Below, in pieces: positions 37,387-46,653 of a stretch of 64,000 nt of DNA. Numbering within the stretch: position 1 is the first letter of the stretch; the number at the start of each line of letters is the position of its first letter. The position numbers were made by a program, and so were the translations under genes. Source of the DNA: Aminobacter ciceronei (lineage in GTDB: Bacteria > Pseudomonadota > Alphaproteobacteria > Rhizobiales > Rhizobiaceae); contig NZ_JACJHY010000015.1 of the NCBI RefSeq assembly GCF_014138625.1, positions 1 to 64,000 on the forward strand, in the 5' to 3' direction. The notes beneath the pieces were generated by a model. It made no database searches, was not told the origin of the DNA, and was given only the letters and a program-made list of their open reading frames with translations.

Positions 37387-38337
37387 ATGAACCCGCAGCC
37401 CACGCCTGAAATTCTCCCGCGCCTTTACGAACGTGACATCGACGTGTTGTTGCAGGAGGAACTTCTATTCAACTCGGGCGTCCAAAATCTATTCACACGT
37501 GCGCTGGATTTGTATGGTTTCGTGCGATTTGTCGATTGCCGCTTATCGGTGTTTGACCAATCCGGTGAAACCGATGTGCTGACAGCAATTGAGATGGACG
37601 GGCAAAAAGGGGTCCTTCTGATCGAGAACAAGATAGATGCCTCTTTCCAACCTCGCCAAGCGGAACGTTATCGGGAAAGAACCCAGGCGTTGGAAAGCTC
37701 CCACGGTTTCGCCCGCTGTGTGCTTGTAGCGCCCGAGTCCTACGTTGGAAGTCTAAATCCTTCCGTCTCCGCATTTGATGCCAGTGTCTCTTACGAAGAA
37801 ATCGCCGCAGCAATCGAGCAGGAGGGTACCTCCCGGGCACTGCACCGAGCATCTCTGATCAAGCGAGCCATCGAAAGAGCCCGATCCTCGTATATTCTTG
37901 TCGAAGCGCCTGCAGTGACATCACTGTGGGAGCGTATTTACCGTATTGCGAGCAGTGAATTTCCTGCCTTGGAAATGAAACCTCCGAGCGGGAAGGGAAG
38001 CAATTCAAGCTGGGTCATCTTCAAAGGCGCTCTCCCGCCGAAAGTGACAATCGATTGGAAGATCAAGAAGGCCACAGTTGATCTGTCGTTCTGGCCTGGT
38101 GCTTCGGCTCGCGCTATTGAGGACGCTGAACTGACGCCAGACGCAAGGACCAAGCTGCGCAACGCGGTGCTTCGGACGCTGGGCTCCACGAGAGTGCTGA
38201 CCATGCCCGTTTCGCACGCTCCGTCGGATTTCAGCCGCATCACTGATGAGGGAATTAGAGAGGCTTTGACGGCCGCAACTTTGTTGCTCAATTTCCTTCT
38301 GCAACGGGAGGCAAAGGTCACCGCAACTGGCAGATGA
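37387..38337 (+). CDS. PD-(D/E)XK nuclease superfamily protein
   Basis: This 316-residue protein has an N-terminal nuclease core: GETDVLTAIEMDGQKGVLLIENKIDASFQPRQ is the region (residues 58-90), with the catalytic Asp of ETDV and the ENK motif, followed by a Gln-Arg-Tyr helix. The C-terminal half is a beta-rich domain without recognised family. Such proteins usually cleave DNA and occur in defence islands. It follows the DUF4258 gene by 14 bases and may form an operon with the nuclease-helicase. Confidence 0.85.
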   Translation: MNPQPTPEILPRLYERDIDVLLQEELLFNSGVQNLFTRALDLYGFVRFVDCRLSVFDQSGETDVLTAIEMDGQKGVLLIENKIDASFQPRQAERYRERTQALESSHGFARCVLVAPESYVGSLNPSVSAFDASVSYEEIAAAIEQEGTSRALHRASLIKRAIERARSSYILVEAPAVTSLWERIYRIASSEFPALEMKPPSGKGSNSSWVIFKGALPPKVTIDWKIKKATVDLSFWPGASARAIEDAELTPDARTKLRNAVLRTLGSTRVLTMPVSHAPSDFSRITDEGIREALTAATLLLNFLLQREAKVTATGR

Positions 38338-38497
38338 ATTTATTCACCCGACTAGTACATAGGCGGCAACGCCGAACAGGATTCGCGAGGCTATTGCACT
38401 AAGCTAATCTTCGTGCTTGCCCGGCGGCTTCTTATGGTGCGCCTGAGGGGACCGACTGATACAGATTAAACATTTGCGGTATGAATGAGAGGGTTAA

Positions 38498-41005
38498 GTG
38501 AGGGAAGAGGCATTCAAAGCGTGGCTTGAGACTGGTGGCGCAAGAACAGAGACTGGACGTAACACTCGCGCCTATGCCGTTCGTACGATCGAAAGCAATC
38601 TAGCAGCACTCGGCTTGTCCCATGCCGACCTCGACGACGCGTGGAAGGCCGATCGCTTTGAACAACTGCGCCAGAGGCTGAAGGATCTGCGCGAGGACTT
38701 CGCAGCCGGTGGCACTGAATACAAAATTCTCATGCCCAAGTCGGACAAGCCCTATAACCGGCTATCGAGCTGGCGATCCTGGCTCGGCCAATACGGCCAG
38801 TTTTTGAGCGGTGAACCACGGGGAGAACGTGATGCCGACCGTATCCGCCAGTATGTGCTTGAACACTATATTGAAACTGGACGGGAACGCGATGCAGAAA
38901 CGGTCGATCTGTTGGTCCGCGACGTCAATGAGGCGCTCGGCCTCAATCAAGCATGGCCGAACATCTGCCAAGCTATTACCGGCCCGAAGTTCTTAGAAAT
39001 AGCAGACGTCGAGCCGCCCGAACGGATCGGCGCGAATCAAAGTTCGGCGACGGTATTCCGATTCCGCTTGAACGAAGCGGGTAGCAGCAACGCCGGCGCC
39101 GCTAGAGGATCGACTAAACCTTTTGTGTTGTTCGATGCAGTCGGAGCTGCCTTCAAGCCGGTCTTGAATCACAATCGCCAAACGGGGCGCTCCGCCTATC
39201 GGATCAAGCCACCGGGTGCGAGCAATAAGGCGGACGAGGCTGTAGAAGTCGCCACCATCGCCGAGGTTGCACGCGCCATGCTCGTCGACGGCCGGCCCGC
39301 GAGGGTCCAATCCGTCAGCGGCGGCACGGTCAACTATCTCGCCTACGGAAAACAGAAACTCGTACGTTATGAGCTTGATCCGACAATCGCCAAGCAAATT
39401 GGAGTTCCACCGCAGGGTGAACTTGGGCAAGCGATGAATCTCAGTCGCGATATGTTCAAGCGACCTGAACCTCAATATGAAATGGACCAATACGTGGCTC
39501 AACCAACGAATCTGATTCTTTACGGGCCACCTGGTACCGGCAAAACCTTCGCTACCGCAGCGGAGGCCCTCCGACTTTGCGGTGAACCAGTGCCCCAAGA
39601 CCGCCAAGAACTGATGGCGGCCTACCGTCGCTTGTCGGACGCCGGTCGCATTGAGTTCGTCACCTTTCACCAATCGATTTCGTATGAGGATTTCGTCGAG
39701 GGGCTTCGGCCAACGCAAGCGAGCGAGGATGGCACTGCCGGTTTCGAGCTGAAGCCTGAGCAAGGAGTATTCCGCCGACTTGCGCGGCGTGCGGAGACAA
39801 GCACGGGACCGGGCGATGTGGAGTTCTCCATCGGAAGCCGCCAAGTATTCAAGATGTCGATTGGGGAGGCGGCCAACCCCGAGGATGCCCATCTGTTCGA
39901 GGAGGCGATCACGGGTGGATACACACTGCTCGGCTTTGAGGATATCGACTGGAGCGATGATCGCTTTGCTGATCGCAACTCCATCATCGAGGCGGTGCGC
40001 TCACAAGGCGTCCGGGAAGGTGGCGAACCCAACGCCATGAGCGGTCGAGTCCAGATGCCGTTCATCTTTCGCAACTGGGTCAAGCCCGGCGACATCATGG
40101 TTGTGTCCAAGGGTAACAGCCTGTTCCGTGCAATCGGCGAGGTGACCGGAAACTATCAGTTCGTTCCGCGCGAAGGTGGGAGTTACGCACATCGTCGCGC
40201 GGTTCGGTGGCTTTGGGTGGATCGCGTCGGTGTGCCCGTGAGCGAGATCTATGCGCGCAACTTCACGCAGAAATCGATCTATCTGCTGACCGACGCCGAC
40301 CTGAACGTACCTGCGCTCGAACGCTATATCGCCAGCCAGCAGGACGCGGGCACCGACGCGCCCGAGCCGTTTGTGCTGATTATAGACGAAATCAATCGTG
40401 CCAATATCTCCAAGGTGTTCGGAGAGCTGATCACGTTGCTCGAGCCGGACAAGCGCATTGGCCAGCCCAATGCCTTGAAGGTTCGACTGCCTTATTCGGG
40501 TGATGTGTTCGGCGTGCCGGCAAATCTCCATATCATTGGCACGATGAACACCGCGGATCGCTCGATCGCGCTGCTCGACACCGCGCTCCGGCGCCGGTTT
40601 GAGTTTCGCGAACTTATGCCGAACGCTTCGTTGCTCCACACGGTTGAAGGCATTGACCTTGGAATGCTACTCGCCTCGATAAACGAGCGCATCGAGTATC
40701 TTTTTGATCGTGAGCATCAGATCGGCCACGCCTATTTCATCAACTGCAAGTCCCGCGCCGATGTCGATGAGGTGATGCGGCACAAGATTATCCCGTTGCT
40801 CGCAGAGTACTTCTATGAGGATTGGGCGAAGGTCGCCGCAGTCCTCGGTGACGGGCACGACAGCGAGGGCGACCGTGAGGGTGGTTTCATTGATCGGCGT
40901 CGGCTAAAGCCACCCAAGGGAAACGCCAGCGATGAGGATGCCGCGCCCCGTTATCGGTGGAGCGTCCGCGATGCCTTCTCCTATGATGACTTCGCAGCCG
41001 TATGA
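38498..41005 (+). CDS. McrB-like AAA+ GTPase with inserted EVE-like domain
   Basis: This 835-residue motor subunit belongs to a McrBC-type modification-dependent restriction system. The N-terminal 330 residues are a variable region, probably for DNA recognition. The AAA+ module has Walker A YGPPGTGKT (K349), FVTFHQSISYEDFVEGL, Walker B FVLIIDEIN (residues 625-633) and the GTPase signature MNTADRS (683-689). Between Walker A and B lies an extra domain of about 170 residues (FRNWVKPGDIMVVSKGNSLF, then GEVTGNYQF), like an EVE/PUA reader of modified bases. GTG at 38498 is the start. It overlaps mcrC by 4 bases. Confidence 0.9.
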   Translation: MREEAFKAWLETGGARTETGRNTRAYAVRTIESNLAALGLSHADLDDAWKADRFEQLRQRLKDLREDFAAGGTEYKILMPKSDKPYNRLSSWRSWLGQYGQFLSGEPRGERDADRIRQYVLEHYIETGRERDAETVDLLVRDVNEALGLNQAWPNICQAITGPKFLEIADVEPPERIGANQSSATVFRFRLNEAGSSNAGAARGSTKPFVLFDAVGAAFKPVLNHNRQTGRSAYRIKPPGASNKADEAVEVATIAEVARAMLVDGRPARVQSVSGGTVNYLAYGKQKLVRYELDPTIAKQIGVPPQGELGQAMNLSRDMFKRPEPQYEMDQYVAQPTNLILYGPPGTGKTFATAAEALRLCGEPVPQDRQELMAAYRRLSDAGRIEFVTFHQSISYEDFVEGLRPTQASEDGTAGFELKPEQGVFRRLARRAETSTGPGDVEFSIGSRQVFKMSIGEAANPEDAHLFEEAITGGYTLLGFEDIDWSDDRFADRNSIIEAVRSQGVREGGEPNAMSGRVQMPFIFRNWVKPGDIMVVSKGNSLFRAIGEVTGNYQFVPREGGSYAHRRAVRWLWVDRVGVPVSEIYARNFTQKSIYLLTDADLNVPALERYIASQQDAGTDAPEPFVLIIDEINRANISKVFGELITLLEPDKRIGQPNALKVRLPYSGDVFGVPANLHIIGTMNTADRSIALLDTALRRRFEFRELMPNASLLHTVEGIDLGMLLASINERIEYLFDREHQIGHAYFINCKSRADVDEVMRHKIIPLLAEYFYEDWAKVAAVLGDGHDSEGDREGGFIDRRRLKPPKGNASDEDAAPRYRWSVRDAFSYDDFAAV

Positions 41006-42282
41006 TCCGTCGCACAATCCTCGAATGGCAAACGATACGCTACGGCGAGGCGGCCGATGAAATCCCAGTCCAGGCAGCCGATCGTATAGCTGCGATTGCG
41101 GCGGCGTCGCCGCTCGCTGGCCGGGGCGGCGGCGGTGTCCTTGAGCATGGACGCAAGCAGCTTCGTGCGAGAGGGGTCGTCGGCGTGATTGCTGCCGAAG
41201 GCTGTGCGATGGAAATCTTGCCCAAGATCGACTTTCCAGGCGAGGATGGCGCCGAGATGACCGGCAGCATCCGCCGTCGTCTCGTCCACATGCTCGCCGT
41301 CGCACTAGACCTGAAGATCGAGGCAGGCCAGGTCACGACGCTAGACTGGCAGCGAGAGACGCTGCTCGAAATCCTGATCCGGTTGTTTTCTGCGAAGCTG
41401 GTCGATGCTGTCCGGCAGGGTATGCCGCAGCGCTATGTCGAACACGCCGATGATCTGCCCGTGCTGCGCGGACGGCTCGACGTGACGCGGCAGTTCACGA
41501 TCCTCGCCGCCGAACCATCGCGGCTGGCTTGTCGCTATGACTCCTTGACCGCCGATATTGCCCTCAACCGGATCATGAAGGCTGCTGTTGCCCAGCTCGT
41601 TCGCATCGCACGAACCGCCGACAACCAGCGCCGACTGCGCGAGTTGGCATTCGCCTATGCCGATATAGCGGATGTGCCTATTTCGGTCCTGCGCTGGGAT
41701 GAGGTCGGGCTTGATCGGACCAACAGCCGCTGGCGCGAGTTGCTCAATCTCGCTCGCCTGCTGCTTGGTGAGCGGTTCCAGACGACCTCTGCCGGTTGCA
41801 GCGACGGCTTCTCTCTGCTGTTCGAGATGAACACCCTGTTCGAGGAATATGTCGCCCGAATGTTGAAGCGTGCGCTGGTGGACACAGATCTCCGCGTCGT
41901 CAGCCAAGGTGGACGGCTCTACTGCCTCGAAACCGAAGATCGACGTGGCCTGTTCCAGACGCGGCCGGACATCCTGGTCAAGCGCGGCGACGAGGTCGTG
42001 CAGATTATCGACACGAAATGGAAGCGGATCGCCGACCGTATTGATGATGCCAGGCAAGGCGTGTCGCAGAGTGACGTGTATCAAATGATGGCATATGGCC
42101 AGCTTTACAAATGTGATCGGCTGACACTCCTCTACCCTCACCACGCCGCTGTGAAAAACAGCGAAGGAGTGCACGCAGTGCACCAAGTCACCGGATGCAG
42201 CAATTGGCTGCAAACCGCTACAATCGACATTGGTAGAAGCGAAATGTTCAGCGAGCGGCTGAGGGCAATTACCGACTTCTAA
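41002..42282 (+). CDS. McrC-like nuclease subunit
   Basis: This 426-residue McrC family protein is the endonuclease partner of McrB. The N-terminal part binds the AAA+ ring. Residues near 270-340 hold the nuclease: FEMNTLFEEYVARML, TRPDILV and IIDTKWKR form the PD-(D/E)XK site, followed by SQSDVYQMMAYGQLY. The ATG overlaps the mcrB stop in an ATGA junction, so the subunits are made together. All motifs are intact. Confidence 0.92.
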   Translation: MIRRTILEWQTIRYGEAADEIPVQAADRIAAIAAASPLAGRGGGGVLEHGRKQLRARGVVGVIAAEGCAMEILPKIDFPGEDGAEMTGSIRRRLVHMLAVALDLKIEAGQVTTLDWQRETLLEILIRLFSAKLVDAVRQGMPQRYVEHADDLPVLRGRLDVTRQFTILAAEPSRLACRYDSLTADIALNRIMKAAVAQLVRIARTADNQRRLRELAFAYADIADVPISVLRWDEVGLDRTNSRWRELLNLARLLLGERFQTTSAGCSDGFSLLFEMNTLFEEYVARMLKRALVDTDLRVVSQGGRLYCLETEDRRGLFQTRPDILVKRGDEVVQIIDTKWKRIADRIDDARQGVSQSDVYQMMAYGQLYKCDRLTLLYPHHAAVKNSEGVHAVHQVTGCSNWLQTATIDIGRSEMFSERLRAITDF

Positions 42283-42510
42283 CGCGGAACGCTGACGGCT
42301 CTCCGTCGGGGCATCCAGTCTGCCTATCGGGGTGCTCGCGCTAGAAGGAAAAGAAGGCATATCGGCGTGGGACAGTCGGTGCTCCGATGACGGTTCAACT
42401 CGGTCACATTGAGCGGGACAGCCGACACGCAATTAGCTGCCAAACCTAACCGAAACGGCCGCATTCTCACGATTAACTGCCAAGCGACACCGGGGCGCCC
42501 AACAGGCTAA

Positions 42511-42995
42511 TCAATTTCGACTTTTCAACAGCACGAGCGCATCGAAGGCGGCAAGCTTTGCCGCCGTGGCGTCCGGATATGTCCGCCGGGCAAAGTGCTT
42601 AATGCCGAGCGCGTCGTTGCTAATGACGCCGTTCCAGTTGTCATTCTTTCGGAAGATCGTAACGACGTAGCCGTCTTCGGAAATATACCAATTCCCTTTT
42701 TGCGAAACTTCCACGCCTTGCGGCCTGGCCATGCCTTACGACGCCTCGCGGCGCTTTTCATGGATTTTTCGCGGCGTTCCGCCCGCTCAAGATTTTCCTC
42801 CATGTTGCCCGCGCAGACGCAGCCGACACGAAGGACTTGGGGGCAGCCGGGATGCTCCATGTAATGGACGTAGCGGATGTCGGTTATCTCGCACATTTCG
42901 CAGGTCTCGGACGGCGAGCCGAGGTCTTCGATATCCACACAGGTCCAACCTTTGTGGGGCACGCCCTTTTCCGCCCACTTTCCGCTGCCGGTCAT
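42511..42995 (-). pseudogene. frameshifted third gene of the Gabija-like operon
   Basis: Translation from ATG 42995 gives MTGSGKWAEKGVPHKGWTC..., with a Cys cluster CEMCE and VGCVCAGNM and a basic segment AARRRKAW. After KAWK near 42715 the frame loses sense, while the next frame continues sensibly as VSQKGNWYISEDGYVVTIF and ends FDALVLLKSRN at 42511. One missing base would restore about 162 residues: a zinc-binding half plus a small alpha-beta domain. The second half also has its own ATG at 42732 and could be translated alone. The start overlaps the GajB-like stop in an ATGA junction. Sequencing error is the main alternative. Confidence 0.65.
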
Positions 42996-44473
42996 TCCGC
43001 AGCCTCCCCCAACTGTGCTGCCTGAACGGCGGGATGAATCTTCGGCGCGGTGGACAGTATGGTGACGCCTTTGCTGGCTCTTGTTAGAGCGACGTACCAA
43101 TCCTTGCCGTTCATTGCGTCGTTGGCGACAATCACCGCTCGATCGAATTGAAGCCCTTTTACGAGAAGGGTGCTGCCGATGCTTCGTTTTGGAATGATGC
43201 GTCCTGCGTGCCTGATTCTGTTTTGCACGTCCCAGATGGCATCGCTCAGCGATTTTCCTGGCGAATTGATCGCGAGCCGAAGACCGCTCGCCATCGCGTG
43301 ATACATTTCCCGGCGATAAAGCGTGGTCGCGGGTCGATCCCGGAAGCCCTCCATAAGAGCCAGAACGGAAGCAAGGTCTTCGTTTTTGACAGTGGCGATT
43401 CCTGTGGCGATAAGATCGCCGAATTTTTTTTGCCCCAACTTGCCGCCCTGGCGGTGCGATACGACGGCCTTCAGGTAGGGCGTTTCTTCCGCGCCGGTCA
43501 TGCAGTCCGAGATGAAACCCATGACGAATTCGAGCCGTTGCTCACCACTCGACTTGCCGATGTTGCGGACAGCGGCCGCGAGTGTCTTGCACTCCACCGG
43601 CTCGATGTTGGTGAAGCCCGAGGCGCCGAGCATTTTCGCAAGCCCTGAGCGCGAGCCAGCGTTCTTGGCGTCTGCGATAACAATGATGCCGTCATTGGCA
43701 GCCGGCCCCAGGAGCGCTTTACATGAGCCGACAATCTTCGGGCGATGATAGGCGGCGTCGGCGGGAAGCGCCTGCCAGTCGACGCAGGCCGGGCGCTGCT
43801 CCAAGTCCACGCTTTCGCCGGCCTCCAGCTTAAACCTCACGACGCTCAGCCAGTCGGCAAGTTCCTTGTTTCCTTCGCGCAACCATCTGTGCGGCTTTTG
43901 CAGCACCGTTATTTTCGGGAAAGACGGAAATACGTCGGCATCCCAGGAGACAGGGACCTGGCCGCCAAAACTGAATATCGCCTGCATCGGATCGCCGAAC
44001 ACGCAGGTTGGAAGTATCTGCGCAAGAGCGTCGATGACCTTGTGTTGGGATTGGGTGCAATCCTGATACTCATCGACAAATAGCCCGCCGTAAGAGGCGC
44101 GCAGAACATTTGTGACCGTCCCCGCGTCAAGCAGCTTCACCGTGGCATCGTATATCGATTGCCAGTCCGCATCTGTGCGAGGGGCTGCTATGTGAATGCC
44201 CGATCGTGCCGGGAAGGATGCGGCGTATCGAAGACACCATCCGGCTATCGTTTCGATCCGATAGCGTGATTTCGGCACAAGTTTTTTGTCCATGCGCCAG
44301 CGGAGCGCGTCCACGCCTGCATGGGTGTGGGTGAGAATGAGACGGCGGCCAGCGGAGACTAGGGTCGCATTCACTATCTGCTCGGTTTTGCCGCATCCCG
44401 CGGCAGCAATCACGCTGCCACGCGCGATGCCCGCCGCTAATTCTGCTACCGCCTCCTCGAGTATCTCATCCAT
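42992..44473 (-). CDS. GajB-like UvrD/PcrA-type helicase
   Basis: This 493-residue SF1 helicase matches the size and layout of Gabija GajB. Walker A is IAAAGCGKTEQIV (K29), followed by LILTHTHAGVDALRWRM, motif II GLFVDEYQDCTQSQ, VFGDPMQAIF (motif III), and near the end STLLVKGLQFDRAVIVAN and WYVALTRASKGVTIL (motifs V-VI). In Gabija, GajB joins GajA in a large complex that cuts phage DNA on nucleotide depletion. ATG 44473 overlaps the gajA stop by 8 bases; an ATG 24 bases upstream is possible. Confidence 0.82.
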   Translation of the reverse strand: MDEILEEAVAELAAGIARGSVIAAAGCGKTEQIVNATLVSAGRRLILTHTHAGVDALRWRMDKKLVPKSRYRIETIAGWCLRYAASFPARSGIHIAAPRTDADWQSIYDATVKLLDAGTVTNVLRASYGGLFVDEYQDCTQSQHKVIDALAQILPTCVFGDPMQAIFSFGGQVPVSWDADVFPSFPKITVLQKPHRWLREGNKELADWLSVVRFKLEAGESVDLEQRPACVDWQALPADAAYHRPKIVGSCKALLGPAANDGIIVIADAKNAGSRSGLAKMLGASGFTNIEPVECKTLAAAVRNIGKSSGEQRLEFVMGFISDCMTGAEETPYLKAVVSHRQGGKLGQKKFGDLIATGIATVKNEDLASVLALMEGFRDRPATTLYRREMYHAMASGLRLAINSPGKSLSDAIWDVQNRIRHAGRIIPKRSIGSTLLVKGLQFDRAVIVANDAMNGKDWYVALTRASKGVTILSTAPKIHPAVQAAQLGEAAE

Positions 44474-46202
44474 CCACCCACCCACGGATGTCTGCAACTC
44501 CCTTGGCGAAGGGCTGGTTCGGGATATTTACCAGCGCCGCGAAGACGATCTCGGCGACGCGTTCGCCGCGCGAAATCTCTTTGAACCATCCGGGCTTCTT
44601 CTGGTTCTTTTTGCCTTTCGCAGCTTTTCCGAGCGTCCACCGGAATCCGGCGGTATCCAGTCCGTCTGGCAATGAGAGATCAGGAATAGCGGCAAGTCCG
44701 TTTTCCGCCATCACGTTGTTTATTCGGGCGAGCACCGCCTCACTGCCGACGCACTCTTCGGCGTAGGCGACGAGGGACTGTAGAGTCGGCCAGGGAAGAT
44801 CGAGAAACATGCGCTCTTCGGTGGAGCAGTCGTCAGGCCACTCCACTACGCGGCCGCCCATCGCTTTGACAGCGGCAACGGCCGCTTCCGGCGCAGGGTC
44901 ATCGCGATCGAGCAAGACTAGCGCATCGTAACCGAGCTTGAGAAGATGCCGCGCCAGTGCCGTTGCCGATGAGTTGCCGGTTCCATCCACGGCCGCGACA
45001 CCAAGGAACGCGAAAGAGTCACGCCCGGCGACTGTCCACATCGCGTCGAACCCGCGTAGCAGGCCAAGTTCCGTGCGGCCTTCGCCGACGATAATTCTCC
45101 GGGCCAGGAACGCATCAGGCGAAGCCCGCACGTGGCGCTGCGCTTGATCCAAATCCACAGCCGCTTGTGTTACTGCGCTTACGGTCACGGTGCCCGTTTT
45201 CGATCGAACCGTGTGTATGTCCTCGGCCCCTGCTTCGCGAATGACCACGGGCGAGTGGCTTGTCAGGAACACTTGCGTATCGGGGTTCTTTCTTTCCTTT
45301 TTCAGATATCGGACGAGGCGGGCGATCCGGTGGGGCTCAAGCCCGTGTTCAAGCTCGTCGACGATGGTGATCGTATCTCCGCCGTCATATTGAAGAGCTG
45401 ACACCACAAGTCTCGAGGAGCCGGTTCCGAGATTACGCAGCGCAAGACCATCATCGTGCAGCGATATGCCCCCGGAAGAAATCGAGAGCCCTTGAATGTC
45501 GAGTTCGGCTTTATACTCCCCGCGCATGTGAACAGCGAATTTCGTGGCGGCGACCTTGGCTTTGGCGACGGTCTCCTTGAACACGTCCGGATTTTCTTTG
45601 CTGAACGCCGATCTCGCGTCGCGTCCAATCTTTGCGAGGATTCCCGCCGCCGGCGATTGCGCCTCCTCGAATCTGGTGAGAATTGATTGCCGCCCCCAGC
45701 CAAGATGACGATCAGCATAAGAACCAAGTCGACTAGGGACCAGCGCTTTTGCATCCTTGTATCGCAGGGCGGGCGGGTCTTCTGCGGCGTCGCCGATCCG
45801 CTCATTAAAGAGCGACCAGCGCGGCTCAAGAGATGAATCGATGGTCACGCGAATAGAGAGTGCGTCTTCCAGGCCATCGCCCGGCTCATCTTCTAGCGTC
45901 TGCAAATCCTCATTCCAGCCCCGAAGGTGAAGGCCATAGCGATCATCCGCTTTGAACTCAGCAGGCAGGCCGGCGAGCGTGACGGTGATTTTTGCAGCCT
46001 TTTCGACATCAAGATCGAAGAAGTCCGAGTCATCGGCGATCAGATAACTGCGTGGCGTTAGCGCGAGTTCGATAGCGTCGAGAATTGTCGTCTTGCAGGA
46101 ATCGCCGGGACCGATGAGGCAATTGACCCTCCGCGATGGAATCCACTCCAACAGGCGAATGCCGCGAAAACTCTCAATCTTGATGTGAACGATTCTAGCC
46201 AT
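44466..46202 (-). CDS. GajA-like OLD-family ATPase-TOPRIM nuclease
   Basis: This 578-residue protein has an N-terminal ABC-type ATPase with Walker A IGPGDSCKTT (K37; Cys in place of the usual Gly before Lys), the signature LALRNLGTGSSRL, Walker B ITIVDELEHGLEP and the switch SHSP. The C-terminal TOPRIM nuclease shows IIVGEGRTE and LVLLDRDDP. This is the OLD class 2 / GajA layout and size. GajA nicks phage DNA and is held inactive by ATP. ATG 46202 follows GGGAGG; the frame start at 46325 is rejected. It heads a three-gene operon. Confidence 0.85.
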   Translation of the reverse strand: MARIVHIKIESFRGIRLLEWIPSRRVNCLIGPGDSCKTTILDAIELALTPRSYLIADDSDFFDLDVEKAAKITVTLAGLPAEFKADDRYGLHLRGWNEDLQTLEDEPGDGLEDALSIRVTIDSSLEPRWSLFNERIGDAAEDPPALRYKDAKALVPSRLGSYADRHLGWGRQSILTRFEEAQSPAAGILAKIGRDARSAFSKENPDVFKETVAKAKVAATKFAVHMRGEYKAELDIQGLSISSGGISLHDDGLALRNLGTGSSRLVVSALQYDGGDTITIVDELEHGLEPHRIARLVRYLKKERKNPDTQVFLTSHSPVVIREAGAEDIHTVRSKTGTVTVSAVTQAAVDLDQAQRHVRASPDAFLARRIIVGEGRTELGLLRGFDAMWTVAGRDSFAFLGVAAVDGTGNSSATALARHLLKLGYDALVLLDRDDPAPEAAVAAVKAMGGRVVEWPDDCSTEERMFLDLPWPTLQSLVAYAEECVGSEAVLARINNVMAENGLAAIPDLSLPDGLDTAGFRWTLGKAAKGKKNQKKPGWFKEISRGERVAEIVFAALVNIPNQPFAKGVADIRGWVDG

Positions 46203-46653
46203 CCTGCCTCCCGACGGCTGATTATGTATCAGACTGCTTCGCGTTTCATCAGAAATACAGCGGAAGACGTGAAAAACGGCAGTTACACACGGGGGTACTT
46301 CTTTGCGATCGGGAGTTAGACGCATCCCGCCAGTTAGTAGTTACCGCTCCCGTACGTTTCGGATGGACTGACGAGCATCGGCAGCGGAAACCTGCCGCGC
46401 CGGGATCGTTTGGGGTTTCCGAGGACGGCAGACGCCTACGGTCGCAATCCAACGGCGACGACGTTGGTCTGGGTAGGTTTTGGAAGGGGAAGGAGCGCTC
46501 TGCCTAAACGCGATGAAACGGCGGATGCTTTTCTGCGGCGGTGATGGCTCGATGCCGAGCCATCACCGCGGGCGGGCACGGAAAACGCGACGTGAGTTTC
46601 CCCTGCCAAGATTGCATGAGGAGGGCACACCACCGCTGATCTTGCGACTTTCG
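46203..46653. other. intergenic region with a strong hairpin
   Basis: This gap between the convergent-facing end of the split RHE_PE00001 gene and the start of the GajA-like gene holds the gajA promoter region and the perfect hairpin at 46538-46569. ORFs here are antisense-type frames without support. Confidence 0.5.
46538..46569. repeat. perfect 14-base inverted repeat
   Basis: GCGGTGATGGCTCG and its exact complement are separated by 4 bases. It lies 85 bases beyond the stop of the RHE_PE00001 gene. There is no T-run, so it may be a bidirectional hairpin, a repeat element or a Rho-assisted terminator. Confidence 0.7.

Noticed and set aside
42700-42740. Programmed -1 frameshift in the third Gabija-like gene
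   Set aside because: The A-run does not form a standard slippery heptamer in the right frame (C AAA AAG); a one-base loss is simpler.
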